Positions 17,742 to 25,104 of a DNA stretch of 64,000 nucleotides are shown here, piece by piece (positions within the stretch are counted from its first letter, which is position 1; the number at the start of each line of letters is the position of its first letter). Position numbers and translations under genes: made by a program. Under the pieces are notes generated by a model. It was not told the DNA's origin. It saw only the letters and a program-made list of their open reading frames with translations, and searched no databases. Source of the DNA: Agrobacterium vitis (GTDB taxonomy: Bacteria; Pseudomonadota; Alphaproteobacteria; Rhizobiales; Rhizobiaceae); assembly GCF_014926405.1 (NCBI RefSeq), contig NZ_JACXXJ020000005.1, positions 439,001 through 503,000 on the forward strand. The letters are read 5' to 3'.

Positions 17742-18542
17742 ATGACCGAAGTGCTAACAGAACCCCGCTCAATCCGCATCAAAGGCCGTTCGTTTCTGGC
17801 GGTGGTGCTTTCACCGGACCTGCCGGTTGATAACTGGCTGGAAAGGCTGGATGATCTGGCCTCGCGCTCAGCCGGATTCTTTCTTGGCCGTCCGGTGGTT
17901 CTGGATGTGGCGGAACTGGCGATCAGCCGGGATGAGCTGAAGGCGCTGATCGCCGAGCTTTCCAGCCGCAATGTCAGCATTATGGGTCTGGAAGGCGCGC
18001 GTCCCTCGATGGTGGAACGCGGCATGCCGCCGATCCTCAAGGGTGGCCGTCCGGTGTCGGATGTTGACGTGCCGAAGGCCGAGCCTGAATCATCACCAGC
18101 CGAAGACAAGAAAAAGGGCGGTAAAGCCAGCAAATCATCCGGCAAGACTGACGAGATTGGGGAGACTGAAACACCCCAGGCCATGATCACCGCGCCGCAG
18201 GCCCGCTCCGTGGTGCAATCCCTGCTGCTGCGTGAGCCGGTGCGCTCTGGCCAGTCGGTGATTTTCACCGAAGGCGATGTGACGGTGATCGGCTCGGTTG
18301 CCTCAGGCGCTGAAATCATTGCCGGTGGGTCGATCCATATCTACGGCGCCTTGCGGGGCCGGGCGATGGCGGGGTCGGTCGGCAATGCATCGGCGCGGAT
18401 TTTCTGCCGCAAGATGGAAGCCGAGCTGCTGGCCATCGACGGCATCTACAAGATGGCCGAGGACATGCCGCCGGAACTGCTGGGCAAGCCCGTCCAGCTC
18501 TGGCTGGAAGACGATGTCATCAAGGCTGAAAAAATGGCCTGA
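17742..18542 (+). CDS. minC: Septum site-determining protein MinC
   Basis: A 266-residue MinC. The N-terminal domain (about residues 8-105) is followed by a charged low-complexity linker rich in Lys, Ser and Glu (about 110-145). The C-terminal beta-helix (VRSGQSVIFTEGDVTVIGSVASGAEIIAGGSIHIYGALRG split over 165-205) binds MinD. MinC blocks FtsZ polymerisation away from midcell. ATG 17742 (MTEVLTEPRSIRIKG) matches the family; a TTG 48 bp upstream lies inside the CtrA box and is unlikely. First gene of minC-D-E. Confidence 0.95.
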   Translation: MTEVLTEPRSIRIKGRSFLAVVLSPDLPVDNWLERLDDLASRSAGFFLGRPVVLDVAELAISRDELKALIAELSSRNVSIMGLEGARPSMVERGMPPILKGGRPVSDVDVPKAEPESSPAEDKKKGGKASKSSGKTDEIGETETPQAMITAPQARSVVQSLLLREPVRSGQSVIFTEGDVTVIGSVASGAEIIAGGSIHIYGALRGRAMAGSVGNASARIFCRKMEAELLAIDGIYKMAEDMPPELLGKPVQLWLEDDVIKAEKMA

Positions 18543-18674
18543 TGCTGGTTTGAGCCGTGCGGACGTCAGCTTGACGCCGACTCCGCTGGTTAAGGTTGAC
18601 GTTTAATACGCTGGAAATTTGGTCCAGTGCGACCCGAAGCTTGTGCCGCATGCGGCGAAAGACAGGAGAATGAA

Positions 18675-19490
18675 ATGGGGAAGGTCATCGTTGTGACATC
18701 AGGCAAGGGCGGCGTCGGCAAGACAACGTCCACGGCTGCCCTTGGTGCGGCACTTGCCCAGCGCGGCGACAAGGTTGTCGTGATCGATTTTGATGTCGGT
18801 CTGCGCAATCTCGATCTGGTCATGGGCGCTGAGCGCCGGGTGGTCTACGATCTCGTTAATGTCATCCAGGGCGATGCCAAGCTGCCGCAGGCGCTGATCC
18901 GCGACAAGCGGGTCGATACGCTGTACCTGCTGCCTGCTTCGCAGACCCGCGACAAGGACAATCTGACGCCCGAAGGCGTGGAATGGGTAATTACCGAGCT
19001 GAAAAAGCATTTCGACTGGGTAATCTGCGATAGCCCGGCCGGGATTGAACGCGGTGCGACGCTGGCCATGCGCCATGCCGATGTCGCCGTCGTCGTCACC
19101 AACCCCGAAGTGTCTTCGGTGCGCGATTCGGATCGGATCATCGGCCTGCTGGATTCGAAGACCCTGAAGGCCGAGCGCGGCGAGCGGATGGAAAAGCACC
19201 TGCTGCTGACCCGTTACGATGCCGTCCGCGCCCAGCGCGGCGATATGCTGAAGGTCGAGGACGTGTTGGAAATCCTCTCCATCCCGCTGCTCGGCATTAT
19301 CCCGGAAAGCATGGATGTGCTGAAAGCCTCCAATATTGGCGCGCCGGTCACACTGGCCGATGCCAAGAGCCTTCCTGCCCAGGCCTATTTCGAAGCTGCC
19401 CGCCGTCTGGCTGGTGAGGAAATTCCGGTTTCCATGCCCGAGGAAAAGCGTGGCCTGTTCGGCAAGATTTTCGCACGGAGGGCCGCATGA
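18675..19490 (+). CDS. minD: Septum site-determining ATPase MinD
   Basis: A 271-residue ParA/MinD ATPase with the deviant Walker [12 protein letters not shown] near the N-terminus, the switch [14 protein letters not shown], and the C-terminal membrane-targeting amphipathic helix ([14 protein letters not shown]). It binds the membrane with ATP and recruits MinC. ATG 18675 has AGGAG upstream; the earlier in-frame start at 18627 would add unrelated residues. It overlaps minE by 4 bp. Confidence 0.97.
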   Translation: MGKVIVVTSGKGGVGKTTSTAALGAALAQRGDKVVVIDFDVGLRNLDLVMGAERRVVYDLVNVIQGDAKLPQALIRDKRVDTLYLLPASQTRDKDNLTPEGVEWVITELKKHFDWVICDSPAGIERGATLAMRHADVAVVVTNPEVSSVRDSDRIIGLLDSKTLKAERGERMEKHLLLTRYDAVRAQRGDMLKVEDVLEILSIPLLGIIPESMDVLKASNIGAPVTLADAKSLPAQAYFEAARRLAGEEIPVSMPEEKRGLFGKIFARRAA

Positions 19491-19747
19491 GCATCTTCAA
19501 CCTGTTCCGCAGGCCAACCTCGGCGCCGATGGCGCGCGAACGGCTGCAAGTCCTGCTCGCCCACGAACGCGCCGCCCAAGGCTCCGACCTCGTCGCCATC
19601 CTGCGCGAGGAAATCTTGGCCGTGATTTCCAAACACGTCCAGGTCGATGCCGACAAGGTCCGCATCAAGGTTGACCGTGACGAGCATGTGTCGATCCTGG
19701 AGATCGACGTGGAAATTCCACGGGATGCGCAGGCCTTGGCGGCTTGA
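19487..19747 (+). CDS. minE: Cell division topological specificity factor MinE
   Basis: An 86-residue MinE with the N-terminal amphipathic start MSIFNLFRR, the MinD-stimulating helix [14 protein letters not shown] and the beta dimerisation domain ([21 protein letters not shown]). It triggers MinD ATP hydrolysis and sets the pole-to-pole pattern. ATGA overlap with minD indicates coupled translation. Confidence 0.96.
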   Translation: MSIFNLFRRPTSAPMARERLQVLLAHERAAQGSDLVAILREEILAVISKHVQVDADKVRIKVDRDEHVSILEIDVEIPRDAQALAA

Positions 19748-19799
19748 TGGGGTGAGGGCTGGCCGGTGTGGCTGGCCTGAAGCCGATATGAGATTTTTC

Positions 19800-19830
19800 A
19801 GCCGCAAAGTGGAAGCTTTGCGGCTGTTTT
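19800..19830. terminator. Terminator after minE
   Basis: Ten-base stem AGCCGCAAAG / CTTTGCGGCT with a 6-nt loop then TGTTTT. It lies between minE and the convergent Atu4866-family gene, and the A-rich/T-rich flanks could serve both directions. Confidence 0.85.
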
Positions 19831-19833
19831 CAT

Positions 19834-20145
19834 TCAATAGACATGCGCATCCTGTGAATATAGATCGACGACCACCGTTATATCGCGCTGTTTGCTCGCC
19901 TTCAGCTGGCGATACAAGATCATGCCGGCATGGTGCAAGACGCCGTCAATAAAGTCGCCATCTGCGGTAAATCCGGTGTCGTCCCGGTAATCTATGTGAT
20001 TGCCGGTCATGACGTAGCTGCCCTGATAAGCACTTTTGCGGTCGCCTCGGGCCTCGTCATAGCGTCCATTTGGCAGAAGTTCGTGGCGGATATGGCCATC
20101 TGCGGTGATCCACAGGCCCGAAAATGCATGGTTTTGATGGGGCAT
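19834..20145 (-). CDS. Atu4866-family protein
   Basis: A 103-residue soluble protein. The blocks HAFSGLWITADGHIRHELLP, NGRYDEARG, AYQGSYVMTGNHIDY and DDTGFTADGDF match the Agrobacterium Atu4866 family (PF11512). The family has a lipocalin-like small beta fold and no established function. It lies 8 bp downstream of the SDR gene on the same strand, so the two are probably co-transcribed and may share a substrate pathway, which is inference. Confidence 0.85.
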   Translation of the reverse strand: MPHQNHAFSGLWITADGHIRHELLPNGRYDEARGDRKSAYQGSYVMTGNHIDYRDDTGFTADGDFIDGVLHHAGMILYRQLKASKQRDITVVVDLYSQDAHVY

Positions 20146-20153
20146 GGCGCTCT

Positions 20154-20879
20154 CTATGCCGCACGGGTGGGGCGCACGACAATTTCATTCACATCAACAT
20201 CATCAGGCTGTTCGATGGCATAGAGCACGGCGCGGGCAATGGCGTCTGGTTGCAGGGCGATGGCCCGGTAGGCTTTCATCGCGTCTACGGCGATCGGGTC
20301 GGTGATGGTATTGGCCAGTTCGCTTTCCACCACGCCGGGGTGGATGCAGGTCACGCGGATGTTCTGGCACTCTTGCCGCAAACCGTCGGAAATCGCCCGC
20401 ACTGCAAATTTGGTGGCGCAATAGACCGCGGCTGTTGGCGAAACCGCCAATGCGCCAATCGATGCGATGTTGATGATATGGCCAGAGCCGCGATCTGTCA
20501 TGCCCGGCAGCACGGCGGCAATGCCGTGCAACACGCCCTTGATGTTCACGTCAATCATCCGGTCCCACTCATCCACTTTCATGGAGGCCATGAGCGATAG
20601 CGGCATAATGCCCGCATTGTTAACGATCACGTCAACGCGCCCCCAGGCCAGCCGCGCAGCTTCTGCAAAAGCGGCAACATCGACGCGGTCTGTAACATCC
20701 AGGCGGCGGGTGAGAACCTCTCCACCTGCGGCTTCGATCTCCTGTGCAAGTGCGCTCAGACGGTCGGTACGGCGTGCGCCGAGCATAACCTTTGCTCCGG
20801 CTGCGGCCAATTTGCGGGAAATGGCGGCACCAATGCCGCTGGATGCACCGGTGATCAGAACGACCTTGTTGAAAGACAT
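20154..20879 (-). CDS. Short-chain dehydrogenase/reductase
   Basis: A 241-residue classical SDR with the NAD(P) motif TGASSGIG near the N-terminus, ARRTDRL (an Arg pair that favours NADP), NNAG, the catalytic Ser region INIASIGAL and YCATK. The C-terminus is shaped like the clavulanate-dehydrogenase/YdfG group. ATG 20879 follows AAGGAAA. Divergent from a LysR gene, which probably controls it. The substrate is unknown. Confidence 0.9.
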   Translation of the reverse strand: MSFNKVVLITGASSGIGAAISRKLAAAGAKVMLGARRTDRLSALAQEIEAAGGEVLTRRLDVTDRVDVAAFAEAARLAWGRVDVIVNNAGIMPLSLMASMKVDEWDRMIDVNIKGVLHGIAAVLPGMTDRGSGHIINIASIGALAVSPTAAVYCATKFAVRAISDGLRQECQNIRVTCIHPGVVESELANTITDPIAVDAMKAYRAIALQPDAIARAVLYAIEQPDDVDVNEIVVRPTRAA

Positions 20880-20997
20880 GGCGATGTTTCCTTCTCTTGC
20901 GTCAAACAGCCGTTTTGCTGTTGGCAAAAAGATAGATCAGCATCATTGTTGCGATAAGCTGTCTATTGATTGACATTTTGGAAAGAAAAAATAACCA

Positions 20998-21888
20998 ATG
21001 CTGCCGGATCTGAACGCGCTTTCTGTGTTTTTGCTGATTGCCGAAGAGAAGAATTTTCGCGCCGTTGCCGATCGCATGGGGGTCACGCGCTCTGCCGTTA
21101 GCCAGACTTTGAACCGCCTTGAAGAGCGTTTGGGCATTGCGCTTGTGCTACGCACGACCCGCAGCGTGAATCTGACGGAAGCGGGCGAGCGGCTTTATCA
21201 AGAGGTCGCACCAGCACTTGCCGAAATGCGGGCGGCGGTGGAGCGGGCGGCGGATCTGAGCGAGCGCCCGCGTGGTCAACTGCGGCTTGCTGTTTCCTCC
21301 ATTGCCAACCGGTTTCTCTCCGGCCCATTGCTGGCAGGGTTTTTGGAAAAATATCCGGAGATTCAGCTTGATGTGACTGTCACGGATGAGGAATTCGATA
21401 TTGTCACCGAGGGCTATGATGCCGGGGTGCGGCTTGGCGAGGTGATCTCGCAGGACATGATTGCGCTGAGGGTGTCTGGTGATCAACGGCAGCTAGCCGT
21501 GTGTGCGCCCCACTATCTTGAGCGGTTTGCTGTGCCTTCGCATCCTCGTGATCTGGCGGATCATCGGTGTATCGGCTGGCGTCCGTCGCCGAGGATGGCA
21601 CCTTATCGTTGGGAGTTTGCTGAAAATGGGCAGGAGTTCAGCGTTGATGTTGCCCCCAATATCACCAGTAATGACATGGCCTTGATGATTAACCTGGCGG
21701 TGGCCGGAGCCGGTATCACTTTTGGGATGGAGGAAAGTTTCCGTACCTTGATCGAGCAAAACCAGCTTGTGCCGCTGTTGGAGGATTATTCCCCGCGCTT
21801 TCAAGGTTTTTATCTCTACTATCCCAGTCGCCGCAACATGGCCCCCAAACTGGCCGCACTGGTTGATCATCTGCGCCGCAAGCCGTGA
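20998..21888 (+). CDS. LysR-family transcriptional regulator
   Basis: A 296-residue LysR protein. The N-terminal winged HTH covers about residues 1-60 (MLPDLNALSVFLLIAEEKNFRAVADRMGVTRSAVSQTLNRLEERLG split) and the C-terminal substrate-binding domain is of the CrgA/PbP2 type (GYDAGVRLGE). Divergently transcribed from the SDR across a 118-bp gap, the classic arrangement for a LysR activator and its target. Immediately after its stop lies a fragment of an ATPase gene on the other strand. Confidence 0.9.
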   Translation: MLPDLNALSVFLLIAEEKNFRAVADRMGVTRSAVSQTLNRLEERLGIALVLRTTRSVNLTEAGERLYQEVAPALAEMRAAVERAADLSERPRGQLRLAVSSIANRFLSGPLLAGFLEKYPEIQLDVTVTDEEFDIVTEGYDAGVRLGEVISQDMIALRVSGDQRQLAVCAPHYLERFAVPSHPRDLADHRCIGWRPSPRMAPYRWEFAENGQEFSVDVAPNITSNDMALMINLAVAGAGITFGMEESFRTLIEQNQLVPLLEDYSPRFQGFYLYYPSRRNMAPKLAALVDHLRRKP

Positions 21889-21892
21889 GCAA

Positions 21893-21943
21893 CGTGGATT
21901 TACCGCCGCCGGAGCAGCCGGACAGGATGACGACACGGTTCAT
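21893..21943 (-). pseudogene. Truncated copy of the ATPase gene (N-terminus only)
   Basis: From ATG 21943 the minus strand encodes MNRVVILSGCSGGGKST, almost the same start as the intact ATPase at 23093-23626, and then runs into the end of the LysR gene. The similarity also continues upstream of the ATG into the shared repeat (21986 onward versus 23661 onward). This is a partial duplication: about 17 codons remain of about 177. Confidence 0.8.
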
Positions 21944-21985
21944 GGGGAATTCTTTTGGCTTGGGATGGTGGCCCTTGGTGCAAGA

Positions 21986-22138
21986 TATCCCCTCTGCCCT
22001 ATCATCCGATCTCCCCCCTTGAGGTGAGGTGAGGAAGGGTCGGCGCAGCCAAACAATCGATCCAGTGGATCGATTGTACTGACGAACGCCCGGAGCCATG
22101 CGAAGGGCCAAGTCCGGCAGGACACAGGGGGGTAAACG
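21986..22138. repeat. Inverted-end intergenic element, unit 1
   Basis: The left end TATCCCCTCTGCCCT and the right end GGCAGGACACAGGGGGGTA mirror each other, like the ends of the units at 23661, 24886 and 34479. Inside lies a separate perfect palindrome ACAATCGATCC / GGATCGATTGT (22053-22077). The ends are less well preserved than in the 23661 unit. Confidence 0.7.
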
Positions 22139-22226
22139 CCACGCACAACGCCACCGATTTCCCCAGCTCAAAATCGCACCAACCCCTCTTTTCCTTCTCA
22201 CTCGTTATGCGCTAAGACAAGGGTGA

Positions 22227-22498
22227 GATCGGTTGTAACGAACCGGTCTTGGGGCGTCGTAACCCCGGTAAAAACGGTCAGTGTCGATCGTTAAAAAGAC
22301 ACCCCTCAGCCATAGGTTTGTGGCTGAGGCGGTGAACTGTGTCTATACGGTTCGCTCTCTACCATTCTCTATGGTCGGGGAGGCCTCGGCGCATGTCCAG
22401 AGCTTCGGCTTAAAGGTCGGGGCGGTCGTTTTTTTACCGGCTTACGAACTCCCCGATCACCAGAGACAGTTCTCTGGTGATCGCTCGTTTTTCAGCGT
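22227..22498 (+). promoter_or_regulatory. Structured leader with attenuator-like hairpins
   Basis: A dense series of inverted repeats lies upstream of the gene at 22513: GATCGGTT/AACCGGTC, GGGG/CCCC, GTGTC/GACAC, CCTCAGCCA/TGGCTGAGG, ACCAT/ATGGT and a UUCG tetraloop at 22401-22410. At the end, GGTCGGGG (22415-22422) can pair with CCCCGATC (22451-22458). That pairing excludes the 13-bp hairpin CGATCACCAGAGA/TCTCTGGTGATCG (22454-22483), which is followed by TTTTT (22488-22492). This looks like a terminator/antiterminator pair, or alternatively a small RNA ending at that terminator. It matches no riboswitch class I could recognise. Confidence 0.6.
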
Positions 22499-22512
22499 GG
22501 GAGGAATGGACA

Positions 22513-22998
22513 ATGGCGGATTATAATGTCTGGGCTGATCTTTTCGATACGTGGCAATCGACATCTGACTGGGTGAAAGCTCTTGTTATCGTTGTGCCAC
22601 CGGTTTTCGTGGCGACCATGCTGGCGCTGGTGCTGCGCTACAGGCAGAAGATCCGGGAAGACGGTCCAGTCACCTCCGGGGTTTACCATCTTTCGCCACC
22701 GCAGCAGTTCCAAGCGAGACCGGAGGATATGCCGGAACCGGGCGACGAGATGGACCATATGCTGCTCGACGCCGCCACCAATCTTCAACACCGGCTGGAG
22801 AATGCCCGCCGGGCGCTCCATCCCCAAGAGAGTTCCGGGGCCGACCTGGGCAAAGCCGAGATCCGGCAACAGATCACCCAGATCATCCTTGAGGAATATC
22901 ACCGTGGGTCCGATCCGCAGGTTGCCCTTCGGCGCGGACGAGAGTTCCTCGCCAGCCAGCGAAACGTCCACAGCACCAATCCGGAGGCGAAAGAATAA
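22513..22998 (+). CDS. Single-span membrane protein of unknown function
   Basis: A 161-residue protein with one hydrophobic segment (about residues 23-43, WVKALVIVVPPVFVATMLAL) and then basic residues, predicting a cytoplasmic tail of about 115 residues that is polar and helical (ATNLQHRLENARRAL; AEIRQQITQIILEEYHRG). ATG 22513 has GGGAGGAA 7 bp upstream; the longer frame from 22477 overlaps the terminator hairpin and is unlikely. I do not recognise the family. Its expression may be set by the structured leader at 22227-22498. Confidence 0.75.
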   Translation: MADYNVWADLFDTWQSTSDWVKALVIVVPPVFVATMLALVLRYRQKIREDGPVTSGVYHLSPPQQFQARPEDMPEPGDEMDHMLLDAATNLQHRLENARRALHPQESSGADLGKAEIRQQITQIILEEYHRGSDPQVALRRGREFLASQRNVHSTNPEAKE

Positions 22999-23092
22999 GC
23001 CCAGTTGGGAAAAAAGGATCTTGGTTGGTAGCGAAAACCGGTTCTAACCTCTCAGCCCGGTACTCTTGCGTTTGTCAGGTTCAGCGGCCCCA

Positions 23093-23626
23093 TCAGCCCG
23101 CAAGCATTGCCAAGATAAATTCCACGCGCTCCACAACGCTCACCTTTGGCAACACAATCACCTCATATCCCAGCGCCGGATAGACCTCGAGCAGGCGCTG
23201 ATATTCTTCCTCTGCCGCAGCCAGATCATGCTGACGCTCCGCATCTTGCTGGTAAATTTCCGGCCAAGGCGGGGTGAGAAAAACGTGGGCGTGGTAGCGG
23301 TGCTGCTGCTTGAGCGCGTTCAATTGTCTCTCATCGCCGGTCGCAGCTTTCAGCGCGGCGGCGGCGTCGATCAGGCTGCGGTCGAAGAACACCCAGCCGG
23401 GGAGGGATGCCGCTCGTTCCCGGTCTTCCAGCGCCATGGCAATGGCACGGTGGGCGAAGGCGGCCAGGTCGATCCAGGGCAGCGCTTTGCCATCTCCGGC
23501 CTGTTCTTCCGCCACTATGCGGCGACCGGGTTCTTCTATGGTGGCATAGCCTTTTGCAGCCAAGGCTGAGAGCAAAGTGGACTTGCCGCCGCCAGAGCAA
23601 CCGGAGAGGATGACGAAACGGTTCAT
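23093..23626 (-). CDS. AAA-family ATPase/kinase-like P-loop protein
   Basis: A 177-residue P-loop NTPase with Walker A SGCSGGGKST at residues 8-17, an Asp-containing strand WVFFDRSLID, and a C-terminal EYQRLLEVYPALGYEV. This is the layout of small AAA_28-type ATPases that resemble nucleotide or adenylate kinases; the substrate is unknown. ATG 23626 is the family start. The open frame runs 36 codons further upstream, but that part is translation of the repeat at 23661-23854. A truncated copy lies at 21893-21943. Confidence 0.85.
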   Translation of the reverse strand: MNRFVILSGCSGGGKSTLLSALAAKGYATIEEPGRRIVAEEQAGDGKALPWIDLAAFAHRAIAMALEDRERAASLPGWVFFDRSLIDAAAALKAATGDERQLNALKQQHRYHAHVFLTPPWPEIYQQDAERQHDLAAAEEEYQRLLEVYPALGYEVIVLPKVSVVERVEFILAMLAG

Positions 23627-23660
23627 GGGGGGACTCTTGGTTTGGGATTTGGACCTTGGA

Positions 23661-23854
23661 GCAAGGATACCCCCCTCTGCCCTGCCGGGCATCTCCCCCT
23701 CAAGGGGGGAGATCGGATGGGGGAACAAGACCACTCAATCAGTATCCCTACAAACCACTGATAAAAAGAGAATATTTTGGCGAAGAGTATACCCCGCGTC
23801 GATCTCCCCCCTTGAGGGGGAGATGGCTGGCAAGCCAGAGGGGGGTATCCTTGC
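23661..23854. repeat. Inverted-end intergenic element, unit 2 (best preserved)
   Basis: Perfect 19-bp terminal inverted repeats GCAAGGATACCCCCCTCTG and CAGAGGGGGGTATCCTTGC. Inside each end lies a further palindrome of the type ATCTCCCCC-TCAA-GGGGGGAGAT (23691-23713). It lies between the ATPase gene and the end of the response-regulator gene. No coding capacity; about 194 bp, MITE-sized. Confidence 0.85.
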
Positions 23855-23874
23855 GCAGATATCAGCCTTCTCCC

Positions 23875-24843
23875 TCACTCCACCCGCAACACCGCCGCCG
23901 CCTTCACCGCCGCAGATGCCCTGTTCTCCACGCCAAGCTTCACATAAATCTGTTCCAGATGCTTGTTAACCGTGCGGGCGGCGAGGCCGAGGATTTCGCC
24001 GATGTCGCGGTTGGGCTTGCCGCGTGCGATCCACAGCAGGACTTCGGATTCGCGTTGGGTGAGGCCGAAGGCCTGGCGCAGGCGTTCGTCTTCGCGGTGC
24101 GGGTTGGCAGCGCTGAGGCGAAACAGATATTCGTCGGCGGCCATGGCGCCGAGATAGGCGATTTGCAGGGCAGGGTGGTTTTCAAGCGGCAAGGACAGGG
24201 CGGCGTCGCGGGATGCGCCTGCGGGCTGGCTATTCGTCGCGGTCGCGGGACTGGCGGTGGAAATCGTGGCTGTGCGGGCCTGCATCCAGTCGCCAATGGC
24301 CGTGATCACGGTATCCAGCCCGTCTTCACGTCCGGTGGCGGTGGTGATCAGGCGGCTGGCTTGCGGCGTGGACCACAGCAGGCTGCCATCAGCGCGCAAG
24401 GCCAGCAGGTGGCGGCCTGCGGCGTCCAGCGCGACACGGGCGCTTTGGGCGGACCGGGCATTGGCGAGATGCACGCGGATGCGGGCGCGCAGCTCGTCGA
24501 TATTGATCGGCTTGGTCAGGTAATCGACGCCGCCGACCTCCAGCGCATGCACCACATGTTCGGTTTCGCTAAGGCCGGTCATGAAGATGACAGGCACCTG
24601 CGCCACTGCCGGATTGGCCTTGATCTGTCGGCAGGTTTCGAACCCGTCCATGCCGGGCATCACAGCATCCAGCAGGATCAGGTCCGGGCTGATCCGCTCG
24701 ACAATGCCCAGCGCCCCTTGGCCGGACGTGGCAATCAGCACGGAAAAGCCTGACTGTTCCAGCGCATCGGTTAAAAACCCCAGCGCTTCGGGGCTGTCAT
24801 CCACCAGCAGGATGATATCACGGGGGGAGGTCGGTTCAGCCAC
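23875..24843 (-). CDS. LuxR-type response regulator paired with the NCS1 hybrid kinase
   Basis: A 322-residue protein. The N-terminal receiver (residues 8-125) has D15/D16, phosphoacceptor D59 (LILLD) and the TKPI lysine. A long Ala/Thr-rich middle (about 130-230) resembles a degenerate PAS region, and a C-terminal LuxR HTH follows (LTQRESEVLLWIARGKPNRDIGEIL, then RTVNKHLEQIYVKLGVENR). It lies 261 bp downstream of the hybrid kinase gene on the same strand, separated by unit 3 of the repeat. It is the likely output regulator of that kinase. The target genes are unknown; the urea transport genes nearby are a reasonable guess. Confidence 0.9.
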   Translation of the reverse strand: MAEPTSPRDIILLVDDSPEALGFLTDALEQSGFSVLIATSGQGALGIVERISPDLILLDAVMPGMDGFETCRQIKANPAVAQVPVIFMTGLSETEHVVHALEVGGVDYLTKPINIDELRARIRVHLANARSAQSARVALDAAGRHLLALRADGSLLWSTPQASRLITTATGREDGLDTVITAIGDWMQARTATISTASPATATNSQPAGASRDAALSLPLENHPALQIAYLGAMAADEYLFRLSAANPHREDERLRQAFGLTQRESEVLLWIARGKPNRDIGEILGLAARTVNKHLEQIYVKLGVENRASAAVKAAAVLRVE

Positions 24844-24885
24844 GGCGAATTCTTTCCTTAAGGCCAGCGGAACGAACGGGGCGGC

Positions 24886-25053
24886 GGCACTCCTCTTCTC
24901 CCCATCGGGGAGAAGACCCCGGCAGGGAGATGAGGGGGGCGAAGCCAGACCTCGGAGTGAGGCGTTGCGTAAAACAAGCCTTTACACCAAGTCGCCCCCC
25001 TCTGGCCTGCCGGCCATCTCCCCCTCGGGTGGGGAGATCGGCTGGGGGATGTC
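24886..25053. repeat. Inverted-end intergenic element, unit 3
   Basis: One end has TCTTCTCCCC-ATC-GGGGAGAAGA (a hairpin near 24893-24915) followed by GGCAGGGAGATGAGGGGGG. The other has CCCCCCTCTGGCCTGCCGGCCATCTC followed by CCCCTCGGGTGGGGAGAT. Orientation is opposed, as in the other units. It fills the gap between the kinase gene and the response-regulator gene. Confidence 0.75.
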
Positions 25054-25104
25054 TCGGCGCAAGACCGGCAATGGATTTGCGGTTGGGCGATGGCCTCTGC
25101 ACGC

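Noticed and set aside
23661..25053. CRISPR array suggested by the repeated CCCCCTCTG motifs
   Set aside because: The repeats are few, in opposite orientations and irregularly spaced; no cas genes are present.
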